Positions 16,577-25,507 of a DNA stretch of 64,000 nucleotides are shown in pieces (within the stretch, counting starts at the first letter, position 1; every line of letters begins with the position of its first letter). Under the pieces are notes generated by a model. That model was not told the DNA's origin. It saw only the letters and a program-made list of their open reading frames with translations, and did no database searches. This DNA is from Achromobacter agilis (GTDB lineage Bacteria > Pseudomonadota > Gammaproteobacteria > Burkholderiales > Burkholderiaceae_B), in the NCBI RefSeq assembly GCF_900496965.1, contig NZ_UFQB01000005.1, positions 274,770 to 338,769 on the forward strand, given 5' to 3'. Made by a program: the position numbers and the translations under genes.

Positions 16577-18076
16577 CTACATGCTGATGCCGGCAAGCGC
16601 CCGCGACACCGGCGCCAGCGCGGCTTCGGCCGCGCGGAACTGCGCATACATGCGGCGATAGGCGCGCGACCGGTCGGCCTGGGGCTCGTAGCGCTGCGCC
16701 ACGCGCACCAGCCGCTCCTGCGCGGCCGCAAAGCTGTCGTAACGCCCCACTCCCGTCCAGGCGGCCACCGCCGCGCCCAGCACGCCGGGCTGTTCGGCCT
16801 GCCCGATGACGAGGGCGCGTTCGCAGATGTCCGCCTTGACCTGGCACCACTGCGCGTTGGACGCCGCCCCACCGCCGAAACGGATTTCTCCGACCGGGCC
16901 GCCCAGGGCCGCCTCGGCGCGTTCCAGCACGATGCGGTTCAGGAAGGCCACGCCCTCCAGCACGGCCCAGGCCAGGTCGCCCGGGCCATGGCGCCGGTTC
17001 AATCCCAGGAAGGCCCCGCGCAAGTGCGGATCCCAATACGGCACGCGCTCGCCCTGCAGGTAGGGCAGGAACAGCGCCGGCTGCGGATCGCGCGGCGCGT
17101 CCAGCAAGGCGTCCATGGCCTCGCCGACGCCGGCCATGCCTTCGTCGCCCAGGCGGCCCAGCAAGGGCAGCAACCAGGCGACCGTGTCTGCGCCGTTCTG
17201 GCCCGGCCCGCCGATCTGGTGATGTCCGCCGCCCCAGTCCACCGTCATCAGGCCTTGCGCCTGCACCGGCTCGGCGCCGACCGCGCCGAACACCTCGGTG
17301 GTGCCCGAGATGTTGTAGGCGTAGCCCGGCCGCAAGGCGCCCAGGCCCGCTACCGCCGCCCAGGTATCGTTGGCGCAGGCCACGACGGGGCGCCCCGCCA
17401 GCCGGGCCAGGGAACCCGGCAGACCGGCCTGCACGGGCCCGACGACGGCCAACGGATCCAGCAGGGGCGGCACCCAGGCCGGATCGGCCCCTACGGCGGT
17501 CAGCAGGTCCGGCCCCTCTGCGCACGCGGCAGCGGCGGCGGCCAGCCGGGCCATCGACACCGTGTCGCTGGCGGCGCGGCCGGTCAGGCGGAAATTCAGG
17601 TAATCCTTGGGTTCCAGCACCACGCGCACGCGGGCCGCGTGCCGCGGCTCGGCGCGCAGCAACCATGCCACGCGGGCCCAGGGATGGAAGGCGTTGATCT
17701 GGCCGTGCTCGGGATGGGACGCCGGCATGGACGCCCGCCACGCGCCCACGTCCCCCGCCGCGCGCGTGTCGCGCCAGGTGATCGCGGGCCGTATGGGCGT
17801 GCCCTGGGCATCGAGGAATACCTGCGTGCGCGTCACGCCGCAGATCGCAACGGCCTCGACCGCGCCGAACGCGGCGCCCGCCTGGGAGGCCAGCCTATCG
17901 GACAGGGAGCGCAGGCCGGTCCACCACGCATTGGGGTCGATCTCGTCCCAGCCCGGCTGGTCCGAGGCGCCCGCCGGGCTGTCGATGAAGCAGGCATGGG
18001 CGATGCCTCCGCTGCCGTCCACCAGCGCGGCGCGGAAACGCGTGCCGCCCAGATCCACTGCCAGTACGTAGCTCAT
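16577..18076 (-). CDS. FGGY family carbohydrate kinase
   Basis: 499 residues. The N-terminal ATPase-fold strand is VLAVDLGGTRFRAALVD. There is WRDTRA, a second domain with YNISGTTEVFGAV, FLPYLQGERVPYWDPHLRGAFLGL, and the C-terminal FGGGAASNAQWCQVKADI (adenosine site). This matches xylulokinase/gluconokinase-type enzymes that phosphorylate a sugar taken up by the co-encoded ABC transporter; the exact sugar is unknown. I placed the start at 18076 because AGGA sits eight bases upstream and the fold begins at once. It is first in the operon. Confidence 0.85.
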   Translation of the reverse strand: MSYVLAVDLGGTRFRAALVDGSGGIAHACFIDSPAGASDQPGWDEIDPNAWWTGLRSLSDRLASQAGAAFGAVEAVAICGVTRTQVFLDAQGTPIRPAITWRDTRAAGDVGAWRASMPASHPEHGQINAFHPWARVAWLLRAEPRHAARVRVVLEPKDYLNFRLTGRAASDTVSMARLAAAAAACAEGPDLLTAVGADPAWVPPLLDPLAVVGPVQAGLPGSLARLAGRPVVACANDTWAAVAGLGALRPGYAYNISGTTEVFGAVGAEPVQAQGLMTVDWGGGHHQIGGPGQNGADTVAWLLPLLGRLGDEGMAGVGEAMDALLDAPRDPQPALFLPYLQGERVPYWDPHLRGAFLGLNRRHGPGDLAWAVLEGVAFLNRIVLERAEAALGGPVGEIRFGGGAASNAQWCQVKADICERALVIGQAEQPGVLGAAVAAWTGVGRYDSFAAAQERLVRVAQRYEPQADRSRAYRRMYAQFRAAEAALAPVSRALAGISM

Positions 18077-18427
18077 GATGGCGTCCTGGCGCGGAAAATC
18101 TGGCCGCACGTGGGCGGCATGGCCCGCAAAGCGCGGGGAGTCGGACGATCAGGCATGTGAGGCGCGTTCCGCGTAATCCGGTCAGGTCGTCGAAACCGCG
18201 TTTCGACCTTGGAAAGATTGTATTGCAGCCGTGCCGGGCCGGCGGCGCCGATCGGCCGCGGCCGGCCGTTTCTCGCTGCACCGCAGCACCGGAAACCCTA
18301 TCAATTGATTATTTCTGTTCAGGTGACAGGAGCCGAAGGCCTGCGACAGAATGAGCCACGCCCGGAGGAGACAACCGGGGCCACGAAAACCCATGAACCG
18401 CGTGCGCGGCGCGCACGCCCAAGCCCC
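18077..18427. promoter_or_regulatory. Divergent control region with operator-like inverted repeat
   Basis: 351 bases between the sugar operon and the keto-acid cleavage gene. CGAAAC-CGC-GTTTCG at 18191-18205, inside a longer GGTCG...CGACC context (18185-18208), is a good candidate operator. TCAATTGA near 18300 lies on the other side. I see no gene in this stretch and no regulator gene immediately next to it. Confidence 0.5.
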
Positions 18428-19363
18428 ATGAAAAAATCCAGGAACAAGGTCATCATCACCTGCGCGATCACCGGCTCGGTCCATACGCCGTCGATGTCGC
18501 CCCATCTTCCCGTAACGCCCGACGAGATCGCCCAGTCCGCGCTGGATGCCGCGGCGGCGGGCGCGGCCATCGTGCATCTGCATGCACGCAAGCCCGACAC
18601 CGGGCAGCCCACGCAGGATCCGGCGCTGTACGCGCAATTCCTGCCGCGCATCAAGCAGGCCTCGGATGTGGTGATCAACATCACGACGGGCGGCTCGCCG
18701 GTGCTGCCCCTGGCCGACCGCATGGCGCCAGCCCTGCAGTTCAAGCCCGAAGTGGCGTCCCTGAATATGGGCTCCATGAATTTCGGCATGTACGAGCTGC
18801 TGGAACGCTTCAAGGAATTCAAGCACGCCTGGGAACGCCCCTATCTCGAAGGCAGCAGCGACCTGATCTTCAAGAACACGTTCAAGGACATCGAGAACAT
18901 CCTGACCTCGTGCAGCGACAACGGCACGCGCTTCGAGATCGAGTGCTACGACATCGGCCACCTGTACACGGCGGCGCACTTCGTGGACCGCAAGCTGCTT
19001 AAGCCGCCTTTCCTGATCCAGTCGGTATTCGGCATACGCGGCGGGATCGGCACGCACCCCGAAGACGTGATGATGATGAAGCGCACGGCGGACCGGCTGT
19101 TCGGAGACGACTATATCTGGTCGGTGCTGGCCGCCGGCCGCAAGCAGACGCCGCTGGCGACGATGGCAGCTACCCTGGGCGGCAACGTGCGCGTGGGGCT
19201 GGAGGATTCGCTGTGGGACGGCCCGGGCGAGCTGGCGCGGTCGAACGCCGACCAGGTTCGGCGGATACGGCGGATCCTGGAGGACCTGTCGCTGCAGGTC
19301 GCCACGCCCGACGACGCGCGCGAAACGCTGCAACTCAAGGGTCGCGACAACGTCGCGTTCTGA
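18428..19363 (+). CDS. Beta-keto acid cleavage enzyme (BKACE, DUF849)
   Basis: 311 residues. The family's metal-binding signature is clear (AAIVHLHARKPDTGQPTQD, two His ligands). Further features are NITTGGSPVLPLADR, ASLNMGSMNFGMYE, FEIECYDIGHL and FGIRGGIGTHPEDVMMMKR. BKACE enzymes use zinc and acetyl-CoA to cleave a beta-keto acid into acetoacetate and a new CoA ester, as in lysine fermentation (Kce) and carnitine breakdown. Here the substrate is open. It is first in a cluster with a Liv-type binding protein (31 bases downstream) and an SDR dehydrogenase that could make the keto acid. Confidence 0.88.
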   Translation: MKKSRNKVIITCAITGSVHTPSMSPHLPVTPDEIAQSALDAAAAGAAIVHLHARKPDTGQPTQDPALYAQFLPRIKQASDVVINITTGGSPVLPLADRMAPALQFKPEVASLNMGSMNFGMYELLERFKEFKHAWERPYLEGSSDLIFKNTFKDIENILTSCSDNGTRFEIECYDIGHLYTAAHFVDRKLLKPPFLIQSVFGIRGGIGTHPEDVMMMKRTADRLFGDDYIWSVLAAGRKQTPLATMAATLGGNVRVGLEDSLWDGPGELARSNADQVRRIRRILEDLSLQVATPDDARETLQLKGRDNVAF

Positions 19364-19394
19364 CGAAAAACATCATCCAGTGGGGAGACCAAAC

Positions 19395-20594
19395 ATGAAA
19401 AAGACACTATGCGCGACCGCATTGGCCGCTCTGTTCGGAATCGCGGGGCCCGCGCAGGCCGACGACGGCGTCATCCGGATCGGCTTCATCACTGACATGT
19501 CGGGGCTGTCGGCGGACGCGGACGGCCCCGGCGGCGCCGAGGCGATCAAGATGGCCGTGGCGGACCTGGGCGGCGTGGTGGCGGGCAAGAAGGTGGAAGT
19601 GCTGGTGGCCGACCACCAGAACCGCGCCGACATCGCTTCTTCGCGCGCGCGGGAATGGCTGGACCAGAAAGGCGTGAACATGCTGATCGCCGGCGCGAAC
19701 TCCGCGGCCGCGCTCGCAATGGCCAAAGTGGCCGAAGAGAAGAAAACGCCGTTCTTCGTCGTCAGCGCCGGTGCCTCCGAGCTGACCAACGCGCAGTGCA
19801 CGCCGTATACCGTGCATTACGTTTACGACACGGTGTCGCTCGCCCGGGGCACGGCGCGGGCCATGATGAAGGAAGGCAACAAGGACTGGTATTTCCTGAC
19901 GGTGGACCATGCATTCGGCCACGCGCTGGAGCGCGACGCGTCGGCGGTGGTGCAGGCTGACGGCGGCAATGTGAAGGGCCGGGTCCGGCACCCGCTGAAC
20001 GCCGCGGATTTCTCCTCGTTCATCCTGCAGGCGCAGGCTTCGGGCGCGTCGGTACTGGGCCTGGCAAATTCCGCCAGCGATACCAGCAACGCGGTGAAGG
20101 CGGCCGCCGAGTTCGGCCTGACGCCGGCGATGAAGATCGCGGGCCTGCTGGTGATCATCACGGACGTCCATGCGCTGGGCTTGCAGGCCGCCCAGGACAT
20201 GTACCTGACGACGGCCTGGTACTGGGACCAGGACGTACCCTCGCGGCAGTGGGCGGCGCGCTTCGAAGAGCGCATGAAGAAAAAGCCGTCGATGCTGCAG
20301 GCCGGGGACTATTCCGCAACGTCGACCTACCTGAAGGCGGTCGCGGCCACCAACAGCACCGACGGCGACACGATCATGAAATGGCTCAAGGCCAATCCGG
20401 TGAACGACTTCTTCGCCAAGGACGGCAAGATACGCGCCGACGGCCTGATGGTGCACGACATGTTCCTGATGCAGGTCAAGAAGCCGTCGGAATCCAAGGG
20501 GCCTTGGGACTACTACAAGCTGGTGGCCCGCGTGCCGGGCGACCAGATCTACACCTCGCCGCAGGAATCGACCTGCGGCCTGATGAAACCCTGA
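19395..20594 (+). CDS. Branched-chain-type ABC transporter binding protein
   Basis: 399 residues. Signal peptide MKKTLCATALAALFGIAGPAQA. The Peripla_BP_6 fold follows: VIRIGFITDMSGLSADADGPGG, IAGANSAAALAMAKVAEEKKTPFFVVSAGASELTN, and HYVYDTVSLARGTARAMM. It binds an organic acid or amide rather than necessarily an amino acid. No LivHMGF genes are next to it, so it must share a permease from elsewhere. GGGGAGA upstream supports the ATG at 19395; a GTG at 19380 is in frame but less likely. Confidence 0.87.
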   Translation: MKKTLCATALAALFGIAGPAQADDGVIRIGFITDMSGLSADADGPGGAEAIKMAVADLGGVVAGKKVEVLVADHQNRADIASSRAREWLDQKGVNMLIAGANSAAALAMAKVAEEKKTPFFVVSAGASELTNAQCTPYTVHYVYDTVSLARGTARAMMKEGNKDWYFLTVDHAFGHALERDASAVVQADGGNVKGRVRHPLNAADFSSFILQAQASGASVLGLANSASDTSNAVKAAAEFGLTPAMKIAGLLVIITDVHALGLQAAQDMYLTTAWYWDQDVPSRQWAARFEERMKKKPSMLQAGDYSATSTYLKAVAATNSTDGDTIMKWLKANPVNDFFAKDGKIRADGLMVHDMFLMQVKKPSESKGPWDYYKLVARVPGDQIYTSPQESTCGLMKP

Positions 20595-20619
20595 TCCGGC
20601 AAGACCAGAAGGAATCGGC

Positions 20620-21438
20620 ATGACAATGAAGAGCCATGTCCTGGGCGAAATTTCCGCGCTGCCCGTGGACCTCTCCGGCAAACGCGTGATCGTGACCGCG
20701 GGCGCGGCGGGCATCGGCGCGGCGATCGCCGCCGCCTTCGCCGAACGCGGCGCCCGCGTGCATATCTGCGACGTGGACGAACAAGCCCTGGCGGCCAGCC
20801 CGCACCCGCGGTCGCGGGCCGACGTGAGCCGGCGCGAGGAAGTCGACCGCTACATGCAGGAAGCGCTGGCGCACCTGGGCGGCCTGGACGTGCTGGTGAA
20901 CAACGCCGGAATCGCCGGTCCGACCGCGGGCATCGCCGACATCGCGCCGCAGGAGCTGGACGCGACACTGGACATCAACCTCGCCTCGCAGTTCCATACG
21001 GTGCGGCACGCGCTGCCGGCGCTGCGCGCGGCCGGCGGCGGCAGCATCATCAATATCAGCTCGGTGGCGGGCCGCATGGGCGTGCCGATGCGCACCCCCT
21101 ATGCGGCGACCAAATGGGGCGTGGTGGGGCTAACGCGTTCGCTGGCGGTGGAACTGGGCGGCTACGGCATTCGCGTCAACGCGCTGTTGCCGGGCTTGGT
21201 GGCGGGCCCTCGGATCGACCGGGTGATCGAAGCCCGAGCGAAGAACATGGGGCTGACGGTCGAGGAAGAGACGCAGCTCGAGCTGTCCGGCGTCAGCCTG
21301 CGGCAGTTCGTGCGCGCCGCGGACATCGCCAATATGGCGCTGTTCCTGGCCAGCCCGTTCGGGGCGATGGTCAGCGGCCAGGCGATCAGCATCGACGGCG
21401 ATCTGCAGTCCCTGCCCTGGCAGCCGCCGGCTGACTGA
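20620..21438 (+). CDS. Short-chain dehydrogenase/reductase (SDR)
   Basis: 272 residues. The cofactor motif reads TAGAAGIG (residues about 27-34), close to the classical TGxxxGxG. NNAG, ISS and the catalytic YAATK follow. The C-terminal SGQAISIDGDLQSL is typical. It oxidises or reduces a hydroxyl/keto group with NAD(P). Its place after the keto-acid cleavage enzyme and binding protein (26-base gap) suggests that it makes the beta-keto acid from a hydroxy acid; that is inference. Start at 20620, or an internal ATG at 20626. Confidence 0.87.
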   Translation: MTMKSHVLGEISALPVDLSGKRVIVTAGAAGIGAAIAAAFAERGARVHICDVDEQALAASPHPRSRADVSRREEVDRYMQEALAHLGGLDVLVNNAGIAGPTAGIADIAPQELDATLDINLASQFHTVRHALPALRAAGGGSIINISSVAGRMGVPMRTPYAATKWGVVGLTRSLAVELGGYGIRVNALLPGLVAGPRIDRVIEARAKNMGLTVEEETQLELSGVSLRQFVRAADIANMALFLASPFGAMVSGQAISIDGDLQSLPWQPPAD

Positions 21439-21451
21439 CCCAGGCCCGGCA

Positions 21452-22381
21452 TCAGCCCAGCAACTCAATGGTTTGCGCGTAGACGCCGCTGCGGCGCTCC
21501 TCGGCGGTGGCGCGCAAGGCATCCAGCAGCCGCTCGGCCAGATCCTGGTTCTGCGCCTCGCGGCGGGTGATGAGCAGGAAGTCGAACCACTGCCGGGAAG
21601 CCAGCGGCCGCACCACCAGGTCGGGATAGGCGGCCGCGATGTCCCACGCGGACAGCGCGTTCACGAGGCTGATGCCTCGCACGGCCCGGACGGTGCCGGG
21701 CACGAGCGACATGTGGGCACGCATGCCGGAACGCAATATGAGCGAATCCGCGATATCGCCCTGCGCGACGACGTAGTCCGACCACAGCGGCTTGACGTAG
21801 GTTTCGGGCGGAATATCGCCCACGGCGATCACGTCCCGGCCCGCGAGGGGATGGTCTCGGTGCGCGATGGCCATGACGTCGGCGCGCAGGAACGGCGTGA
21901 AGTTCAGGCGCGTGCTGTCACGGCTCACGGCGCCCAGGCCGAAGTCCGCCCGCATGGTCTCGACGGCGCTGATCGCCTGGACGGACGATTCGATGTCGAT
22001 GGAAAACGGCCGCGTGCCGTTCGCATCCAGATAGCGCCGCACGGCATCGGGCGCGTAGCCCAGCGCCAGCGCGGGCGACGAAGCGATCCGCAGGCCGCGG
22101 CCGCCGAACTGTTCGATGCTGTGCAGCGCTTCGTCGATGCGGACCAGTTCGTCCAGCACGAACTTCGCCTCGCTATAGAGGTACTGCCCGGCCTCCGTCG
22201 GCCGCAAGGTCTTGTGGGATCGATCGAACAGCTGGACGCCGGTGGCGTTCTCAAGGCGCGAGATCGCGTGGCTGATCGCTGGCTGCGTCAGGTGCATGAC
22301 CTGCGCGGCCTGCCGGGTCGACCCGGTCATGACCACCGTATAGAAAATACGCAGGTCGTGGATATTGAAATTACGCTTCAT
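21452..22381 (-). CDS. LysR family transcriptional regulator
   Basis: 309 residues. The N-terminal winged helix is NFNIHDLRIFYTVVMTGSTRQAAQVMHLTQPAISHAISRLENATGVQLFDRSHKTLRPTE-type (residues 1-65), followed by a LysR substrate-binding domain. The start at 22381 is the first Met before this domain; an upstream in-frame ATG at 22429 would add a basic stretch. It converges on the SDR gene and ends 13 bases from its stop, so it may regulate the keto-acid cluster. Its start lies four bases from the stop of the lipoprotein gene on the same strand. Confidence 0.87.
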   Translation of the reverse strand: MKRNFNIHDLRIFYTVVMTGSTRQAAQVMHLTQPAISHAISRLENATGVQLFDRSHKTLRPTEAGQYLYSEAKFVLDELVRIDEALHSIEQFGGRGLRIASSPALALGYAPDAVRRYLDANGTRPFSIDIESSVQAISAVETMRADFGLGAVSRDSTRLNFTPFLRADVMAIAHRDHPLAGRDVIAVGDIPPETYVKPLWSDYVVAQGDIADSLILRSGMRAHMSLVPGTVRAVRGISLVNALSAWDIAAAYPDLVVRPLASRQWFDFLLITRREAQNQDLAERLLDALRATAEERRSGVYAQTIELLG

Positions 22382-22385
22382 GCCG

Positions 22386-23870
22386 CTATCTTGCCACCCG
22401 CTTGATCTCCGGCGGCGCCCACTTGCCATTCAGCATGGCGGGCTTCGGCCAGTAGTACCGCGTTGTCACCATGAACGGGCCACGCGGGGCGGGCAGCCAA
22501 TTGGATTGCCTGGACTTGCCCGGCGACTCCGGCTGGATGTAGATCGTCACCCCGCCGTCCGCGTCCCGCTTCAGCGACGGCAGCATGGAAGAATTGATCA
22601 GGTAGCGCTTGATGGAATTCGGCGCCAGCTGCTGATCGGGCAGCCGGTACATCGTCATGGACCAGAACGCCCTGACGGGCGGCAGGCCGCGCGGAGCGAA
22701 ACGCAAAATGTACTTGTTCCTGCCGTCCAGCATCTGGCCGTTGGCGTCCTTCTCCAGCACGAGGGACAGGGCCTCTTCGCGGCTGTTGCCGCCCAGGCCG
22801 GCCTGCGTGCCGGTGGCGCGCGCCAGGTAGTCGTTCTTCAGCGTGCCGCGGTCGCCGTACAGCGCATCGGTCTTGCCGTCGAGCGCCTCGCGGTTCTTAT
22901 CGATGTCGTTCTGGCCGTCGTGCATGCCTTCCTGCAAGGCGCGGCGCAACGCGGGGTTGATGTTCTCGGTCTGGAAGGGCTCGCCCGGCCGCAGGCCGAT
23001 GCTGGCGAAGCGTTCGCGCAGCGACCGCTCGGAAGGATGCCCGGGCGCGAACTGCAGCAGGAACGCCAGCTGGTTGTAGAACTCGAGCGAGCTGCGCAGC
23101 TGCGCCGGCGGCTCGGCGGGAATCCAGTCCACCTCGGCCGCCGGCGCGGGCGAGCGCTGCTTGCGGAAGGCGGACAGCGTCTGGATCTTGTAGCGCGACT
23201 GGATGCGTTTGACGTTGTTCAGGTCGGTCGCGTTGAAGAGCTGGGTCCGGCCCACCATATTCACCAGCTCGGTTTCCGATCTGAATACCTTGGTGATGCC
23301 GGAGGGCGTCTTGCCGTTCCAGCGCGGGCCCGCGATGAGGAACCTGCCGCCGCCGTTGCCGGTGTTGCGGCTGCCGATGTAGGCGAAGTTGTATGTGTAC
23401 AGATCCATCAGCTGCAGCGCGAAGTAGCGCCGCCTCTCCATCGGAGGCACGGTGATGACGACGGGTTCCGCGCGCAAGTCCAGCACCGCGAACGAGTACG
23501 GGGTGTCGGAATTGGGGGTGGCCGCGCCGGTGTCCTCGGGCGTGAAAACGCGCGCGACGCTGTTGACGGTATTGAACGGGCCCTTGTATTGCGGGTTCTT
23601 CTTGTCGATGCTGAACGCGTACAGGGTTTGGTAGCTGGCGACCATGGGCGTACCGTACAGATACGCTTCGCGGGCGATGCTGCGCGCCTGTTGCGCCGTG
23701 ACGCCCTGGATTCCGACCGATTGGGAGCCGCTTGCGGCATCGGGCGAATTGAAGCTGCATCCCGCCAGGCCGCCCGCCAGCAGGGCCGCGGCAGCCAGCC
23801 GGACACCCCCCGCGAAACGATGGCGACAAGCCGCAAGGAAAAAGCCGGTGCTGATCTGACGGTCGCGCAT
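22386..23870 (-). CDS. DUF1254/DUF1214 lipoprotein
   Basis: 494 residues. A lipoprotein signal (LAAAALLAGGLAGC, lipobox LAGC) ends near residue 38. The DUF1254 part (about 55-190) includes EAYLYGTPMVASYQTLYAFS and TPNSDTPYSFAVLDLRAEPVVITVP. The C-terminal DUF1214 part includes FWSMTMYRLPDQQLAPNSIKRY and an ending that reaches NWLPAPRGPFMVTTRYYWP. The two domains occur together in many proteobacterial envelope proteins of unknown function. The start at 23870 has GGAG seven bases upstream and directly precedes the signal peptide; an earlier ATG at 23924 would bury it. Confidence 0.85.
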   Translation of the reverse strand: MRDRQISTGFFLAACRHRFAGGVRLAAAALLAGGLAGCSFNSPDAASGSQSVGIQGVTAQQARSIAREAYLYGTPMVASYQTLYAFSIDKKNPQYKGPFNTVNSVARVFTPEDTGAATPNSDTPYSFAVLDLRAEPVVITVPPMERRRYFALQLMDLYTYNFAYIGSRNTGNGGGRFLIAGPRWNGKTPSGITKVFRSETELVNMVGRTQLFNATDLNNVKRIQSRYKIQTLSAFRKQRSPAPAAEVDWIPAEPPAQLRSSLEFYNQLAFLLQFAPGHPSERSLRERFASIGLRPGEPFQTENINPALRRALQEGMHDGQNDIDKNREALDGKTDALYGDRGTLKNDYLARATGTQAGLGGNSREEALSLVLEKDANGQMLDGRNKYILRFAPRGLPPVRAFWSMTMYRLPDQQLAPNSIKRYLINSSMLPSLKRDADGGVTIYIQPESPGKSRQSNWLPAPRGPFMVTTRYYWPKPAMLNGKWAPPEIKRVAR

Positions 23871-24008
23871 TCGAGGCTCCAACACTTGAAGTGGACGGCG
23901 CCCGAGCGGCGGCGTCCCGTGCACAGCGTGAATTCCCGGGGGATTCTGTCATATTTCCGGAAGATGTAGAAGAATAGACGCCTCGCATACACGAACGGCA
24001 ATCAGCCC

Positions 24009-24605
24009 ATGGAAACGCAGCACAGCGGCACAAACGACGCGGGCCTTCCGCAGATGAACGTGCGCGCCTCCTCTTATTTCCTGCTACGGGCCGCGCATCC
24101 GTGCGCCGCCTGCGACAGATCCACGACGGTGTTCGCCCTGGCCGTTCCCGCGGGCCACGAGTGCACCGAGGCGGATGCCGTGCTGGACGACGAGGACGCG
24201 GACAGCCCCGGGATGACCCCTGGCGCGTTCCACGAATGGCTTTACCGCCCGGTGCAGTGGCAGCGGATTCCGGGGCCTGCGCTGGTCTCGCAGGTCCGGC
24301 TGTTGGATCCCCCGGTGGCACAGGCGCTGCAAGCGCTGGCACCCCATTACCGGCCGGATGCCGAACGCGACCGGCAATGGACGAATTTTTGCGAACATTG
24401 CGGCAAGGCCATCAGGGAAGGAACGCTATACGCCTCGGCGGGCCAGACGTTCAGCCCGAAGGACGCCCAGGCCGCCGCCGCGATCCAGGTACGCGAACAG
24501 CACGCTCCCTTCGAAGCGTTCTGCGCCATGTTCTGGACGGACAGCTACCGCAACAAGTGGCCGCTGTTCGCGCGGATGGGCTACGAATGCAGCGAGGCTG
24601 ACTGA
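24009..24605 (+). CDS. Hypothetical protein with two CxxC pairs
   Basis: 198 residues, family not recognised. It has CAAC at about residues 33-36 and CEHC near 129-132, a likely four-Cys zinc site joining two halves. Other features are an acidic linker (DEDADSPGM) and an aromatic C-terminus (FCAMFWTDSYRNKWPLFARMGY). No signal peptide or membrane segment, so presumably cytoplasmic. It is divergent from the DUF1254 lipoprotein, with 138 bases between. High GC3 and normal composition support a real gene. Confidence 0.65.
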   Translation: METQHSGTNDAGLPQMNVRASSYFLLRAAHPCAACDRSTTVFALAVPAGHECTEADAVLDDEDADSPGMTPGAFHEWLYRPVQWQRIPGPALVSQVRLLDPPVAQALQALAPHYRPDAERDRQWTNFCEHCGKAIREGTLYASAGQTFSPKDAQAAAAIQVREQHAPFEAFCAMFWTDSYRNKWPLFARMGYECSEAD

Positions 24606-24642
24606 CCGGACGCCACCAGGCGGCGCCGCTGGAATGCGGCCC

Positions 24643-25191
24643 CTAAGCCGCCTGGACCATGCCTTCCAGCCGCTGCACGGGGATGGACTCGATCGCGCTT
24701 TCGCTGGCGGCGGCGTCCGTGCTCAGGTGCTGGATCAGGTCCAGCGTAGTCGAGCGGCGGGTCAGCATCAGGCAGGTGACTTCCGCCCCGGCGACCCGCG
24801 TGGCGTGCCAGCACCCCGGCCGCATGCAGACGCCTTGCCCCTGCGGCACCCGGAAGGCCGCCAGGGTGGACAGGTCGGGGCTGCCGTCCGCCGCGCTGCG
24901 CGCCACGACCTGGATGATCTCGCCCGTCAGCGGAACGATGGCCTGCTGGGTCAGCAAGTGCTTTTCGAGGCTGGCGATTTCCACGGACTGGCTGCGGTAA
25001 TTGACCCACAGCAGTTCGGCATCGCCGCCCGCGCCGGTATTGAACAGGTGTTCCTGCCAAAAATCGGTGGCCGGGTTGGAGAACAGCGGCACGCCGTTGC
25101 CGTCCGGCATAGGTTTGCCCAGCATCCAGCCGTAGGTCCGGAAGGCCTCGGGCGTCAGGTCATTGATTTCCAGCTGTTCGTTGCTCGTCAT
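24643..25191 (-). CDS. allA: AllA-like ureidoglycolate lyase family protein
   Basis: 182 residues. The AllA/cupin pattern is present: INDLTPEAFRTYGWMLGKP at the start, an EKHLLTQQAIVPLTGE segment (equivalent to the E-H-x-S-Q-x-F-x-P block), and AAFRVPQGQGVCMRPGCWHA. AllA converts ureidoglycolate to glyoxylate and urea in allantoin breakdown. No other purine-catabolism gene is nearby, so the true substrate is uncertain. The ATG at 25191 overlaps the stop of the preceding Arm-domain gene (ATGA), implying translational coupling. Confidence 0.75.
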   Translation of the reverse strand: MTSNEQLEINDLTPEAFRTYGWMLGKPMPDGNGVPLFSNPATDFWQEHLFNTGAGGDAELLWVNYRSQSVEIASLEKHLLTQQAIVPLTGEIIQVVARSAADGSPDLSTLAAFRVPQGQGVCMRPGCWHATRVAGAEVTCLMLTRRSTTLDLIQHLSTDAAASESAIESIPVQRLEGMVQAA

Positions 25192-25427
25192 GCGGAACCC
25201 TGTGATGGCTTGGCCGCGCGGCCGCGCTTCGGAAATTCGGCATCGTAATCGAACTCGCCCCGCGCGATGGCCTCGAGGATGGCGGCCCGCCGTTCGGCGG
25301 CGCGCTTGAGATTGGCGGCGGTGGGTTTGGCCCGGATGCGTTCGACGCAATGCCGGCCGTCATGGAAGAAGCCGATCTCGATGGAAGACTCGGACGCGGG
25401 CCTGACCCCGTCGAATCCCTGGCTCAT
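25188..25427 (-). CDS. Stand-alone integrase Arm DNA-binding domain (DUF3596)
   Basis: 79 residues. The sequence follows the N-terminal arm-type domain of tyrosine integrases: ESSIEIGFFHDGRHCVERI, then KPTAANLKRAAERRAAILEAIARGEFDYDAEFP. In an integrase this domain binds arm-type attachment sites, and a core-binding and catalytic domain would follow. Here the gene stops after the first domain and overlaps the AllA-like gene. AAGGAGAG lies just before the ATG at 25427, so it is translated as a small protein. It may be a domesticated fragment acting as a DNA-binding regulator. Confidence 0.75.
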   Translation of the reverse strand: MSQGFDGVRPASESSIEIGFFHDGRHCVERIRAKPTAANLKRAAERRAAILEAIARGEFDYDAEFPKRGRAAKPSQGSA

Positions 25428-25507
25428 CGCCCTCTCCTTTCTTTGCCGATGACCGACATGATATCGCTTTACACTGGCCCGACGCCCCTCACCCAAGGAA
25501 GCGCGCC

